Assembly (NCBI GenBank): GCA_965248685.1
Contig: CBDFKC010000002.1
Span: 930,001-994,000 of the forward strand
Origin: VYFG01 sp965248685
Lineage (GTDB): Bacteria; Pseudomonadota; Gammaproteobacteria; Arenicellales; Poriferihabitantaceae
Length of the DNA: 64,000 nucleotides
Direction: 5' to 3'
Under the pieces are notes generated by a model that searched no databases, had not been told where the DNA came from, and saw only the letters and a program-made list of their open reading frames with translations. A program made the translations under genes and the position numbers. Positions 16,730-25,222 of the stretch are shown piece after piece; the first letter of the stretch is position 1, and the number at the start of each line of letters is the position of its first letter.

Positions 16730-17899
16730 ATGCATAGTAAAACACGATTCAACGAATTATTAAACCTGATTCCACGTCATAGTTTTACACAGTTAGTGGC
16801 TAAATTCGGTACCGATAAACACGCCAAAGGATTCAACAGCTGGTCTCATCTTGTGGCCCTGCTATTTGGCCAACTGGCCAACGTGACCAGTCTGCGAGAG
16901 CTGACGACCGCCTACAATGTGCACAGTGAATGCCACTACCATTTAGGGACGAACTCGGTCAAACGATCCACCCTGTCGGATGCCAATAGTCATCGAGATG
17001 CGGGGCTATTTGAAGGGTTATGTAAGGTACTGATGTCGAGAGTGCATCGCCAAGCGAGGAAGGAGGCGAAAGAGCTGTTATACCTGTTGGATTCCTCGCC
17101 GATTGTGTTGAATGGACGTGGCCATGAGTGGGCGCTATCACAGCAAAGCAGCCGGGTTACCGGACTGAAATTGCATTTATTATTTGCCCGTGATGCGGGG
17201 GTCCCTTGCCAGATAAAAGTGGGCCCGGCAAACGAAAATGATATTACCTATGCGCAGACAATGGCCCTTGAAAGTGAGGCTATGTATGTGTTTGACAAGG
17301 GTTATTGTGATTACAACTGGTGGTACAAGATAGATCAATGTGACAGTTACTTTGTGACCCGATTCAAGTCGAATGCGGGTATATCGGTATTGTCAGAACG
17401 ATCCATCGAAGGGTGTGGGGCTCATATATTGTCTGACCAGGTTGTGACGTTTAAGAACCGCCGACCAGGAGGAAAGCGTGTGAATGATTACCACGGAACC
17501 CCTTTGAGGAAAGTGGTGGTGCATCGCGAAGACAAGGAGACGCCATTAGTCATTGCGAGCAATGACATGAGCCGGTCAGCTGAAGAGATAGCGGCGTTAT
17601 ACAAACAACGCTGGGATATAGAATTATTGTTCAAATGGCTAAAGCAGCGATTGAAGATTAAGCGGTTTCTAGGAGAAAGTGAGAATGCAGTAAAGATACA
17701 AATTTATGTGGGCCTGATCAGTTATTTGTTAGTTCATCGGTACCAGAAAATGAGTGGCAGCACACACGCATTTTATCTTTGGTTAACCGAATTGAAGGCG
17801 ACATTGTTTGATCGAGATAGGACGACGAATAATGATCGAAAACGACGAGATTTACTTTACAGTGAGGCACTTGGGCGCCAAGTCGGAATTCCATTGTGA
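16715..17899 (+). CDS. IS4-family transposase
   Basis: 394 residues, full length for the family. The N-terminal DUF4372-like part (FNELLNLIPRHSFTQLV) precedes a DDE nuclease domain: first Asp in YLLDSSPIV, second in VFDKGYCDY, and the Y-R-E-K signature YKQRWDIELLFKWLKQ. No frameshift is seen, so it may be active. Start ATG 16715, or 16730 immediately after the inverted repeat. Confidence 0.92.
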   Translation: MRHCNMHSKTRFNELLNLIPRHSFTQLVAKFGTDKHAKGFNSWSHLVALLFGQLANVTSLRELTTAYNVHSECHYHLGTNSVKRSTLSDANSHRDAGLFEGLCKVLMSRVHRQARKEAKELLYLLDSSPIVLNGRGHEWALSQQSSRVTGLKLHLLFARDAGVPCQIKVGPANENDITYAQTMALESEAMYVFDKGYCDYNWWYKIDQCDSYFVTRFKSNAGISVLSERSIEGCGAHILSDQVVTFKNRRPGGKRVNDYHGTPLRKVVVHREDKETPLVIASNDMSRSAEEIAALYKQRWDIELLFKWLKQRLKIKRFLGESENAVKIQIYVGLISYLLVHRYQKMSGSTHAFYLWLTELKATLFDRDRTTNNDRKRRDLLYSEALGRQVGIPL

Positions 17900-17954
17900 A
17901 ACGTTCCGGACAGTTATGCGCCTACGCGGGAATGACGGAGTAAATTTAGCGTTT

Positions 17955-18401
17955 CTAATTTGACGAAATGTCTCTAATGGGCATCTTGGACATTGGAGCC
18001 TCTGCAGTTGATCCCCCAGGGTAGCGAGGTAAATGGTCCGCGGTGTCGGACCAGCACAATTGCTCCTTGGCAAATACATGGTGAGTCGGGGTAAACGCTT
18101 CGGGGTCATCCAATGCGGCAAGATAAACGTGGATCTCTCCTGGCAGAGCTTCGCTCTCGTAGGCTACCGGTGCTCCGCAATTACCGCAAAACGAACGGCG
18201 TACCCCAGGAGTTGAACTGTAGGATTTTGGCGCTGCAGCAGTGAAAGTTAATTTCTCGCGCAGCATGCCGACAAAAGTCGTGAACGGCGCCGAACAATTT
18301 CTGCGGCAACTTTCGCAATGGCAATGTCCGACGAAAATAGGTGTACCAGAAAAACTGTAGGTAATACTGCCGCAAAGGCAGCGTCCGGTGTATTCGGTCA
18401 T
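17955..18401 (-). CDS. GFA/CENP-V family zinc protein
   Basis: 148 residues. Zinc ligands are in CLCGSITY, HCHCESCRR and FCGNCGAPV, the pattern of the glutathione-dependent formaldehyde-activating (Gfa) fold. Members bind glutathione or other thiols, but most are of unproven function. Formaldehyde would be produced by the demethylases around 54-57 kb, yet this gene is trapped between two insertion sequences, so a pathway link is weak. Confidence 0.82.
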   Translation of the reverse strand: MTEYTGRCLCGSITYSFSGTPIFVGHCHCESCRRNCSAPFTTFVGMLREKLTFTAAAPKSYSSTPGVRRSFCGNCGAPVAYESEALPGEIHVYLAALDDPEAFTPTHHVFAKEQLCWSDTADHLPRYPGGSTAEAPMSKMPIRDISSN

Positions 18402-18445
18402 TCGCCAATCCAGTAACTATTAAGTTTAATAAGTATAAATCACAT

Positions 18446-19712
18446 CAGTGCTGTCCCACAGTTTACAGTAAACTTGTTTGGGCCTGGTTATAGAATCCAG
18501 GTGGCTTGACATTTACTTCCTGAATCAGTGGTATTAACTCCCGCCGTTCGAAGATATTCAGCTGAAGAATCTTTAGTATTTGTCCGATACTACGATGCAT
18601 GCAGCTCGTAAACCTCAGGTAGCTCAGTATCAGATATGCACAAAGAGCAATCCAGATTTGTGTCATAACCGCATTCTTTGATGTGCCAATAAACGTCTTA
18701 ATCTTCAGGTTTTGCTTTATCCATTTGAAGAACATCTCTATCTGCCAACGCGCTTTATAGATGTCTGCAATTGTCTTGGCCGCTAGTTTGAAGTTGTTCG
18801 TGAGGAATACGTAGTGTTTGCCGGTTTCGAGATCGCGGTATCCAATTCGGCGCAATAAAATAGGACATTGATCTGCTTTCGATCCGGTTATTTCAATTGT
18901 CTGATCTGACGTCAATCCGGTTGTTGTTCGCACATGCCGCCGAACAGTTACCCGATAACTCGCGTTCCTCTTTTGGCGGGTGACAAACCAGATACCCTTG
19001 TTATGTAAGGCATTGTATAGACTGTAGTCAGTATAGCCACGGTCAAAAACGATAATGCTCTCTTTTGGCAGGGTTAATTGCTTTGCCATATTCACTTCAT
19101 GCACTTTACCGTCAGTCACAGAAACAAACGTAGGCAGGTATCCATCATGATCGATCACTGCGTACAATTTAATCGCGCCTTTCGTTGCGCGGAACTTAGC
19201 CCACGGAAACACGGATAAACAGAGATCGATCGTGGATGCATCCATTGAGAGCAGTCGATTCTTAAAACGAAACCCATGTCGCGGTGCCCGCGACTGACAA
19301 CGGTGTAGTAATCGATTGAACAATGCTTCGTAAAGCGAACTTGGTTGGTTTTCGTTGACACGCGCTAAAGTGGACCGGCTCACCTTTTGCACTCCAAGGT
19401 GATAGAGTTTGGATTGTTGGGCAGCCATATTGCTTTCAATATCACGCAAACTGGTTCTCCCAGTCAGCTGCGCCAGCATGAGTGAAGTAAACTGTGCCCA
19501 ACGGCTCATCTTCCGCAACTTTTGACCTTGATGGTGCTGTTTGGACAAAGATTCAAACTCATGTCTACAGACTAGTTTGAGAAATTGTGATAACACGGTA
19601 TTATTGTGAGACAAGGCCTATTCCTCCTGTGATAAAGCTGTTTTTAGACAACTCAATTTTATCAAAACACAGGGTTATAGGCCTTCTTTCATTTATTTAT
19701 GGGACAGCACTG
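18446..19712 (-). mobile_element. Second IS4-family insertion element with clean 9-base target duplication
   Basis: 1,267 bases with perfect 13-base inverted ends CAGTGCTGTCCCA (18446-18458) and TGGGACAGCACTG (19700-19712). The 9-base duplication AAATCACAT occurs at 18437-18445 and 19713-19721. Perfect ends, target duplication and intact transposase indicate a recent insertion. Confidence 0.93.
18463..19614 (-). CDS. IS4-family transposase of the second element
   Basis: 383 residues, intact. N-terminal DUF4372-like segment (FLKLVCRHEFESLSKQHH), then DDE motifs: SMDASTIDL, IVFDRGYTDYSLY and YKARWQIEMFFKWIKQ. It is clearly diverged from the transposase at 16715 although in the same family, so the two elements arrived independently. 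Confidence 0.93.
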   Translation of the reverse strand: MSHNNTVLSQFLKLVCRHEFESLSKQHHQGQKLRKMSRWAQFTSLMLAQLTGRTSLRDIESNMAAQQSKLYHLGVQKVSRSTLARVNENQPSSLYEALFNRLLHRCQSRAPRHGFRFKNRLLSMDASTIDLCLSVFPWAKFRATKGAIKLYAVIDHDGYLPTFVSVTDGKVHEVNMAKQLTLPKESIIVFDRGYTDYSLYNALHNKGIWFVTRQKRNASYRVTVRRHVRTTTGLTSDQTIEITGSKADQCPILLRRIGYRDLETGKHYVFLTNNFKLAAKTIADIYKARWQIEMFFKWIKQNLKIKTFIGTSKNAVMTQIWIALCAYLILSYLRFTSCMHRSIGQILKILQLNIFERRELIPLIQEVNVKPPGFYNQAQTSLL

Positions 19713-19721
19713 AAATCACAT

Positions 19722-20472
19722 ACTAGAGTGATTAAAACACATTAATTGATTCCGATTTCTGATTACGTATCAATTTGATTTGACGCTATTTTTCTGTTTC
19801 TGTATTGATGGGTGTCCTAGATTCTCTCTGCCCCCATTTAATTCTATACATAAATTGCACGAACGCCGCCATAATTGGGAGAATACATCATTAACCAGTT
19901 GCAAATAATCTGGATACCCAGGTCGCATTAAGCAGGAAGCTGGTCACAACTAAAATGAGAATTTTGGACACCCAAAATTTGTACACAATTTGTAAGTACG
20001 TAAAATATTGACTTTACGTGATAATGCGAAATTGGAATTGATGGGTGTCCTCGATTTCCCTCGATTTCCGCGATTTCCGCGATTTCCGCCCCCTAGATTT
20101 CCGCCTAGATTTATCTATCTGTTCGATAAATCAATGCTTAACCATGGTCTGTCCCCATTTTAAATGAGCTATTCACCTTACTTTTTGTATTTGTGATTTA
20201 TTAACGGCGATTTCGTGCGGCGTGTCACTGAATGGTCAACTGATGTAGAACACAATTCATTTGGATTTACCCAAATTACTTTAAAGGCTATATGTAGTTC
20301 CAGATGGTTAATATAATTTTTCAATCAGGCGTCACATCTATCCTTTGCTTGAAGAGGAAACCAGGATGTTGCAAGTAAGTCTGTAAAGACATCGACACGG
20401 TAAATCAAAGATTTTAATGTCGGGAATCTCAATCCCCGCGGTGGGAAACCTGACAATTTTAATCCGCGGGAT
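19722..20472. other. Repeat-rich non-coding gap
   Basis: No convincing gene. The phrase ATTGATGGGTGTCC occurs at about 19804 and again at about 20037. A hairpin ATTTTGG (19961-19967) / CCAAAAT (19972-19978) contains GGACACCC, the complement of the same motif. CCCCCATTT and TGTCCCCATTT follow each copy at a distance. A short tandem run of CGATTTCCG-like units lies at 20052-20088, followed by two looser copies to 20116. The pattern looks like remains of REP/transposon-associated repeats. Confidence 0.55.
20435..20470 (+). other. Leader hairpin before the secreted-protein start
   Basis: CCCGCGG (20435-20441) can pair with CCGCGGG (20464-20470), ending 4 bases before the GGAG ribosome site at 20475. 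It may affect translation of the gene at 20488. Confidence 0.4.
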
Positions 20473-20487
20473 ATGGAGAAATGGAAA

Positions 20488-20904
20488 ATGTTAAATTCAA
20501 AATTTGTAGTCAGTACAATTGCTCTCGTTGCCGGTATGGCGCTATATGTAAATGGAATAAATGCTCAAAGTGTCTATGAATCCAAGCATTCTACGGTCAA
20601 AAAAGTTGTAGTTACAGTGGATGTTGAAACCGATGATGGTCGTCAACTCAAATTGCAGTCCAAGCCAAGCACAGACATAAAGGCTGTTCTTGGGTCAGCG
20701 CGTGCATTGATTATCGATAGCTTCACCATCGGATCTGATATGCCTGAACCCGTTGCCGCAATTTTTCATTGCGGCGGCGACATAGAACAAAGTGATGGGA
20801 CGTGTAATGACGTAATTGCGAAATGCGCCACAATTGGACTTGAGTTTGGATGCAACCCCGGAGGAGAGGGACCAGAAGGTACCTGCACTAATGGTGGCTG
20901 TTAG
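20488..20904 (+). CDS. Small cysteine-rich secreted protein, unrecognised family
   Basis: 138 residues if started at the ATG at 20488, which has GGAG at 20475-20478; an upstream in-frame ATG at 20473 overlaps that site. The N terminus is a Sec signal peptide (FVVSTIALVAGMALYVNGINAQ). The mature part is short and acidic with six cysteines near the C terminus (HCGGD, GTCND, KCATIG, GCNPGG, GTCTNGGC), fitting three disulphides. I recognise no family. It lies alone after a repeat-rich gap and before a strong terminator hairpin. Periplasmic or extracellular, function unknown. Confidence 0.65.
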   Translation: MLNSKFVVSTIALVAGMALYVNGINAQSVYESKHSTVKKVVVTVDVETDDGRQLKLQSKPSTDIKAVLGSARALIIDSFTIGSDMPEPVAAIFHCGGDIEQSDGTCNDVIAKCATIGLEFGCNPGGEGPEGTCTNGGC

Positions 20905-20948
20905 GAACCTAAACAATAGGTCAGGATGATTTCTGACTGTTACGCATC

Positions 20949-21002
20949 CGCCGGCGATATAAATTAACCAAACTAAAGCGCGTAAATTTTATATCGCCGG
21001 CG
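20949..21002. terminator. Long perfect hairpin, probable bidirectional terminator
   Basis: CGCCGGCGATATAAA (20949-20963) and TTTATATCGCCGGCG (20988-21002) pair perfectly over 15 bases with a 24-base loop, followed by TTTT. It separates the secreted-protein gene from the convergent toxin gene. Confidence 0.7.
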
Positions 21003-21025
21003 TTTTGATCGAACACTGTTTTATT

Positions 21026-21568
21026 TCAATTAGTGTCGACAAGTGAAATTAATCGATCAATCCTTTCATCATTTTCTCCTAAATACTTCGTTAATACCAC
21101 TGCTACAAATTCGACATCCAGGGTGTTTACCCGATGCATTTCTTCCAGATCGGCCCAGTCTTTGGTTCGGTTGAAAAATGCTTTAAACACCGCCAAGTCT
21201 CTGCAGCACAGAAACGGCAGCTCTTTTCCGGAAAAAGTTTCCCACTTAATTCGGCTACCCACTTCATCATGATACGGCGTACTGTTGAGGAAAATGTCCA
21301 GTGGTGTGGAATCCCACCACAGACGAATTTGGGTTTCTCGTACCAATTCCCGATGATCTTTCCTGGAATGCTTGACTTCCCTGGGCAGCGCCAAAAATAC
21401 CTGCTCCGCTTGTTCCACAGAAACAAATATATTGACGTCGATATCGATTGTTCCCCTGGCGTTATGGGTACACCAGGCCAGTGCTAAGGCACCGCCAAAC
21501 GCATGGGGTATCTGTTTTCTTTCTAAAGATTGATGACAGCGCAGGATTTTTTTTACTAGACTGGTCAT
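21026..21568 (-). CDS. Nucleotidyltransferase-fold toxin-like protein (AbiEii/MNT type)
   Basis: 180 residues. The start carries the minimal nucleotidyltransferase signature: FGGALALAW (GG at residues 25-26) then ARGTIDIDVNIFV with Asp42 and Asp44 as metal ligands. A later KWETFSGKELPFLCCRDL segment matches the AbiEii-like group. Such proteins are toxins that transfer nucleotides to tRNA or protein. It begins 9 bases after the HTH antitoxin frame, the standard antitoxin-toxin order. As the antitoxin is frameshifted, toxicity may be lost or the antitoxin made by another route. Confidence 0.7.
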   Translation of the reverse strand: MTSLVKKILRCHQSLERKQIPHAFGGALALAWCTHNARGTIDIDVNIFVSVEQAEQVFLALPREVKHSRKDHRELVRETQIRLWWDSTPLDIFLNSTPYHDEVGSRIKWETFSGKELPFLCCRDLAVFKAFFNRTKDWADLEEMHRVNTLDVEFVAVVLTKYLGENDERIDRLISLVDTN

Positions 21569-21577
21569 TGCCAGGAC

Positions 21578-21906
21578 TCAGCCAGCATCAGTAAACCGGG
21601 GGAATTCCATTGTGCTGGCAGGGTTGCTCGGGAACTGTTCGGCCAAATTCAGAACTTCCATCAGTTCGTCTCCCCGGCTTATGCCATTGCATTGCTTGAT
21701 CCTCGGCTGCAGCGAGACTTCCAGCGAAAAATTGCAGGCTTCGATAAGCCTTAAAAATGTTTCAACTGATGGCGTTTTTTCCCCCGTTTCATAGGCTCGC
21801 AATGTCGCGTGAGAAGTACCTCCACGGCGCGCTGCCTCCTTAATCCGAGGTTCGATCGACTCCGCGCAGAGGCTAATAACTCGGCAAATCTATTCAAGTG
21901 GCTCAT
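21578..21906 (-). pseudogene. XRE-type HTH antitoxin, frameshifted
   Basis: An ATG at 21906 starts MSHLNRFAELLASA, typical of small HTH antitoxins. The continuation ESIEPRIKEAARRGG, TLRAYETGEKTPSVETFLRL and EACNFSLEVSLQPRI is in another frame, with no usable start codon before an internal TTG at 21802. The two parts join if a single-base shift occurs near 21865. The HTH recognition region lies around RRGGTSHATLRAYETG. Either a decayed antitoxin or a sequence error. A palindrome lies directly upstream. Confidence 0.65.
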
Positions 21907-21914
21907 TATCATAT

Positions 21915-21932
21915 GGTATCCGAACGGATACC
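21915..21932. promoter_or_regulatory. Probable antitoxin operator palindrome
   Basis: GGTATCCG and CGGATACC form perfect 8-base arms with AA between, 9 bases upstream of the antitoxin ATG at 21906. It resembles TATCC/GGATA operators of HTH antitoxins and would mediate autorepression. Confidence 0.6.
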
Positions 21933-22165
21933 ACTTAGCAATACTACTCTTGAGTGCTGCTCATCTGGCGACATATACCTGTTCCACTGCCTGAAACTAT
22001 GTAAACAGGATAGCAAAAACCCGGGACGGATCCCACTTCTTTGAAATTGATTACCGATAATCCATGGGAAATTTTCATTAGCATGGTTTTCACTCGTAAC
22101 ATATTCAATCATCACCGAAATGCTAAACTTCGCCACCGAATTAACAGCATTAAGGTAAATTAAAA

Positions 22166-22504
22166 TTGACGTTAAAACGTTATATAACTGAAATGGGCAT
22201 GGGGGTTGATGTCCACGGCGGCGACTATACTAAAGCCGCGAAGCGCGCGGTTTCCGATGCAATCCGTCACTCAAGTCTCAATTTTTTCAAGCATATGAAT
22301 AAGTCCCGTGACGATATGCTGATTACAGTAAAAATTGGTGCCCAGAATCCGACTGCCATAAACCTAGAATCGGTTGCCGCGGAGTTACCCTATGGAACGG
22401 TGACGGTGGAACCGGAACACGGAGGTCTCGATATACCCAGCGAAGACGGTGTTGATTTAATGGTGATCGCCAATGCTGTGATCCTGGTGAGCTTTGACGA
22501 GTAA
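22166..22504 (+). CDS. Lin0512 family protein
   Basis: 112 residues. The start LKRYITEMGMGVDVHGGDYTKAA and the run AVSDAIRHSSL match the uncharacterised Lin0512 family, which has a conserved length of about 110-115. TTG start at 22166. No enzyme motif is known. It is the first of five co-directional genes up to 25921 (Lin0512, MOSC, EamA transporter, aminotransferase, RraA). Confidence 0.75.
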   Translation: MTLKRYITEMGMGVDVHGGDYTKAAKRAVSDAIRHSSLNFFKHMNKSRDDMLITVKIGAQNPTAINLESVAAELPYGTVTVEPEHGGLDIPSEDGVDLMVIANAVILVSFDE

Positions 22505-22569
22505 CGGCATATCCTGGCAAACAATAGCCTCAAACAGTTTACGCAATACACCAGGTAGGAATCCAGATA

Positions 22570-23073
22570 TTGTCCAATACAAAAATCCTCGCAGAGTTAT
22601 TTCAAACTCTACCGCAAACCGGATCAGTTGAATGGATTGGTATTCGGCCGGGGAGGAGAGAAACGATTCAACAGTTAGATGCAATCGAAGCGACAACCAA
22701 TCATGGATTGGTGGGTGACCGTTACGTGGGCACCTGCGGCAAGCGACAGGTCACTTTGATCCAGTGGGAACACCTGCCCGTCATTGCCTCGCTATTGAAC
22801 ATGCCCAATATCAAGCCAGAGTGTTTGCGACGTAATATTGCAGTCTCCGGGATCAATATACTGGCATTAAAAGACAAGCAGTTTCAAATAGGCAATGCCA
22901 TTCTGGAGTACACTGGTCTATGCCATCCCTGCTCTTTTATGGAACAAACATTTGGAGCTGGTGGCTACAATGCGGTGCGGGGGCATGGTGGAATAACAGC
23001 CCGAGTAGTACAAACCGGAACCATTCGGCTAAGAGATAAAGTGCACTTCGAAACCAGTGCCCGAAAATTGTGA
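22570..23073 (+). CDS. MOSC-domain protein
   Basis: 167 residues; TTG start at 22570. The MOSC core is seen as HGLVGDRYVGTCGKRQVTLIQ, LRRNIAVSGINI and YTGLCHPCSFMEQ with the conserved Cys, then GHGGITARV. MOSC domains handle sulfur or molybdenum cofactor-bound groups, as in YiiM and MOSC reductases. The specific reaction is unknown. Its stop overlaps the next start in GTGA. Confidence 0.82.
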   Translation: MSNTKILAELFQTLPQTGSVEWIGIRPGRRETIQQLDAIEATTNHGLVGDRYVGTCGKRQVTLIQWEHLPVIASLLNMPNIKPECLRRNIAVSGINILALKDKQFQIGNAILEYTGLCHPCSFMEQTFGAGGYNAVRGHGGITARVVQTGTIRLRDKVHFETSARKL

Positions 23074-23996
23074 AGGCTGTCGGAATCGGGCAGGATCGCC
23101 CTACCCTGGGAATCATGCTGATGGTCGTCGGAGTCGGAATATTTGCGCTGATGGATGCAGTCGTAAAATGGCTCACTACGGATTTTTCCATCACCCAGAT
23201 AGTGGCTATGAGAAGTTGGTTCGGACTACCAATACTCCTTTTGTTGGTCCATATGGACGGAGGAATCTCAGCCCTTAAAACCAAACGACCCGGAGCGCAT
23301 TTTTTCCGCTATATCCTGGTTGTAGTGATGAGTTTTAGCTTTTTCTGGGTCTTGTCCCAGATGAAGCTCGCTGATGCGATTGCGATCACTTTCGCATCGC
23401 CCATTCTTACCGCAGTCATATCGGTCATATTCCTCAAAGAAGCAGTTGGCCTGCACCGATGGAGCGCTATACTGGTCGGATTTATTGGTGTATTGATCAT
23501 GCTGCGGCCCGGCTCGGGTGTGTTTCAATGGGCCGCTCTGGTCGCTCTAGGCAGCGCTCTGGTTTACGCCATCTTGATGACCAACACTCGGGCTTTAAAA
23601 TCTACTGAGTCAAGGGAGTCGCTGATGTTCTATCCACAATTCGGTTTGGCAATATCTGGAATATTTTTCGCCCCCCTGTTTTGGCAAACGCCCAGTCTAA
23701 AAGAATTGGGATTATTTGCCATTGCCGGAGTCCTGGGTAGTTTTGGTATCCTCTGCCTGACCAATGCATTTCGCCTGGCGCCGGTGGCCACTGTCTCGCC
23801 TTTCGAATATACCGCCCTCATTTGGGGAACACTGTTAGGCTATCTACTGTGGCAGGAGTTACCGGATAAGCTTACTCTATTAGGGGCCGCCATCGTCATT
23901 GCCAGCGGTCTCTATATTCTCTATCGCGAAACCTTGAAGGGCGGCATAGTGGTCCCAAAAACTTCTGGAATGATCCCCGATGATATTGGCAAATGA
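23070..23996 (+). CDS. EamA/DMT-superfamily transporter
   Basis: 308 residues with about ten hydrophobic segments in two EamA repeats (GIFALMDAVVKWLT at the start of the first, SALVYAILMTNTRAL in the second). Such proteins are inner-membrane exporters or carriers of amino acids and small metabolites. GTG start in a 4-base overlap with the MOSC gene; its end overlaps the aminotransferase start by 4 bases (ATGA), so translation is probably coupled. Confidence 0.85.
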   Translation: MKAVGIGQDRPTLGIMLMVVGVGIFALMDAVVKWLTTDFSITQIVAMRSWFGLPILLLLVHMDGGISALKTKRPGAHFFRYILVVVMSFSFFWVLSQMKLADAIAITFASPILTAVISVIFLKEAVGLHRWSAILVGFIGVLIMLRPGSGVFQWAALVALGSALVYAILMTNTRALKSTESRESLMFYPQFGLAISGIFFAPLFWQTPSLKELGLFAIAGVLGSFGILCLTNAFRLAPVATVSPFEYTALIWGTLLGYLLWQELPDKLTLLGAAIVIASGLYILYRETLKGGIVVPKTSGMIPDDIGK

Positions 23997-25213
23997 ACAA
24001 ACAAGTATCTAATTTAACCCGGTCCCGTCCTGGATTCGCCCGATGGCTTGGAGAAACCAACGACGTCACCCGGATGTTTCTCGCCGCCGGCCAGATTCCG
24101 GGATTGATCAATCTGGCAGGAGGATTGCCAGAACCATCAGTCTATCCAGTCTCGGCCCTGGCAAAAATAGCCGAACAGGTGACGTCAAATTACCCTGAAG
24201 ACGCGCTGAACTACAGTCCCATCGAAGGCTTACCCGGACTTCGCGATCTCCTCGCTGCACGCTTCAGCACAGATGATTTGCAGCTGACCAGGGAAAATGT
24301 CCTGATTACCACCGGCGGAATGCAAGGTCTGGATCTGATAGGTAAAGTATTGTTGGACCAGGATGGGCTGGTAGCGTGCCAATCACCGGCTTATCTTGGC
24401 GCATTGGATGCCTGGCGTCCCCGGTCACCACGGTACCGTCCCTTGTTTCTGGAACGTGATAACTTCCATGCAGTAGACGGATTGAGTGGAGCACAATTCG
24501 CTTATACCGTACCAAACTTTTCCAATCCCACGGGCAAACTGATCGATACCGCGACACGTCAATCCCTGGTTGAAGCCGCTGACCTGACCAGAACCTGGCT
24601 GGTGGAAGATGATCCCTATGGGACCCTGTACTATGACGACAAACCATTGCCAAGAATGCTTTCCCTTTTGGGAGGACTTAAACCTGGTCCTTATACTGGA
24701 CCAGTTATCTATTTGGGAACGTTGTCGAAAGAACTGGCACCCGGCTTAAGGGTCGGCTGGGCGATCGCCTCTCCTGAAATGATTGAGGCATTAACCATTG
24801 CCAAGCAAGGTTCGGATATGTGCACCAGTGGCCTGACCCAATGCATCGCCACAGACGCATTGAAAATGGGTTTGGATCGGAAAATTCTACCGAATATTCT
24901 TGATATCTATCGAACCCGTCGTGATGCACTATGTACCGCACTGGAGGAATATCTTTCTCCCTGGTTCGAATGGGAATTTCCAGTAGGGGGTATGTTTGTC
25001 TGGATCGTCGCAAAAAATCCAGCTCTTAATACTGATTTGTTGCTAGAAGAGGCAATGAAAGCCAAAGTTTGTATTAGCCCCAGTAGCGTCTTTGACCCGG
25101 AAGGCCAATACCGCAGGGCCGTACGAATTAATTTTACCCGCAATTCCCCAACCCTGCTAACCGAAGGTATTCGCCGACTGGGCATTGCAGCCGAAGCATT
25201 ATCTACCCGTTAA
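23993..25213 (+). CDS. PLP-dependent aminotransferase, class I/II (2-aminoadipate/valine-type)
   Basis: 406 residues. The PLP lysine is in YLGTLSKELAPGLRVGW; cofactor contacts include TTGGMQGLDL, the NFSNPTG motif and LVEDDPYG. This matches the LysN/MocR-like aminotransferase group but without a GntR DNA-binding domain. Donor amino acid unknown. It sits between an amino-acid-type carrier and an RraA-family lyase, suggesting a short pathway that deaminates an amino acid and cleaves the keto acid (inference). Confidence 0.87.
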   Translation: MNKQVSNLTRSRPGFARWLGETNDVTRMFLAAGQIPGLINLAGGLPEPSVYPVSALAKIAEQVTSNYPEDALNYSPIEGLPGLRDLLAARFSTDDLQLTRENVLITTGGMQGLDLIGKVLLDQDGLVACQSPAYLGALDAWRPRSPRYRPLFLERDNFHAVDGLSGAQFAYTVPNFSNPTGKLIDTATRQSLVEAADLTRTWLVEDDPYGTLYYDDKPLPRMLSLLGGLKPGPYTGPVIYLGTLSKELAPGLRVGWAIASPEMIEALTIAKQGSDMCTSGLTQCIATDALKMGLDRKILPNILDIYRTRRDALCTALEEYLSPWFEWEFPVGGMFVWIVAKNPALNTDLLLEEAMKAKVCISPSSVFDPEGQYRRAVRINFTRNSPTLLTEGIRRLGIAAEALSTR

Positions 25214-25222
25214 GACTAATCC

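Larger units (their letters stand above)
16531..17936 (+). mobile_element. IS4-family insertion element, possibly inside a palindromic repeat
   Basis: About 1.4 kb bounded by 33-base inverted repeats (16531-16563 and 17904-17936) with a single mismatch. The inner 15 bases CATAACTGTCCGGAA look like the true transposon end. The outer 18 bases, GTCATTCCCGCG plus CAGGCG on the left, resemble the widespread GTCATTCCCGCG palindromic repeat of proteobacteria. The element may therefore have inserted into the centre of such a palindrome, keeping both arms. I found no flanking direct repeat outside the 33-base arms. Confidence 0.8.

Noticed and set aside
20052..20116. Short tandem repeats as a possible CRISPR array
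   Set aside because: Units are about 9-10 bases without spacers and no cas genes are present.
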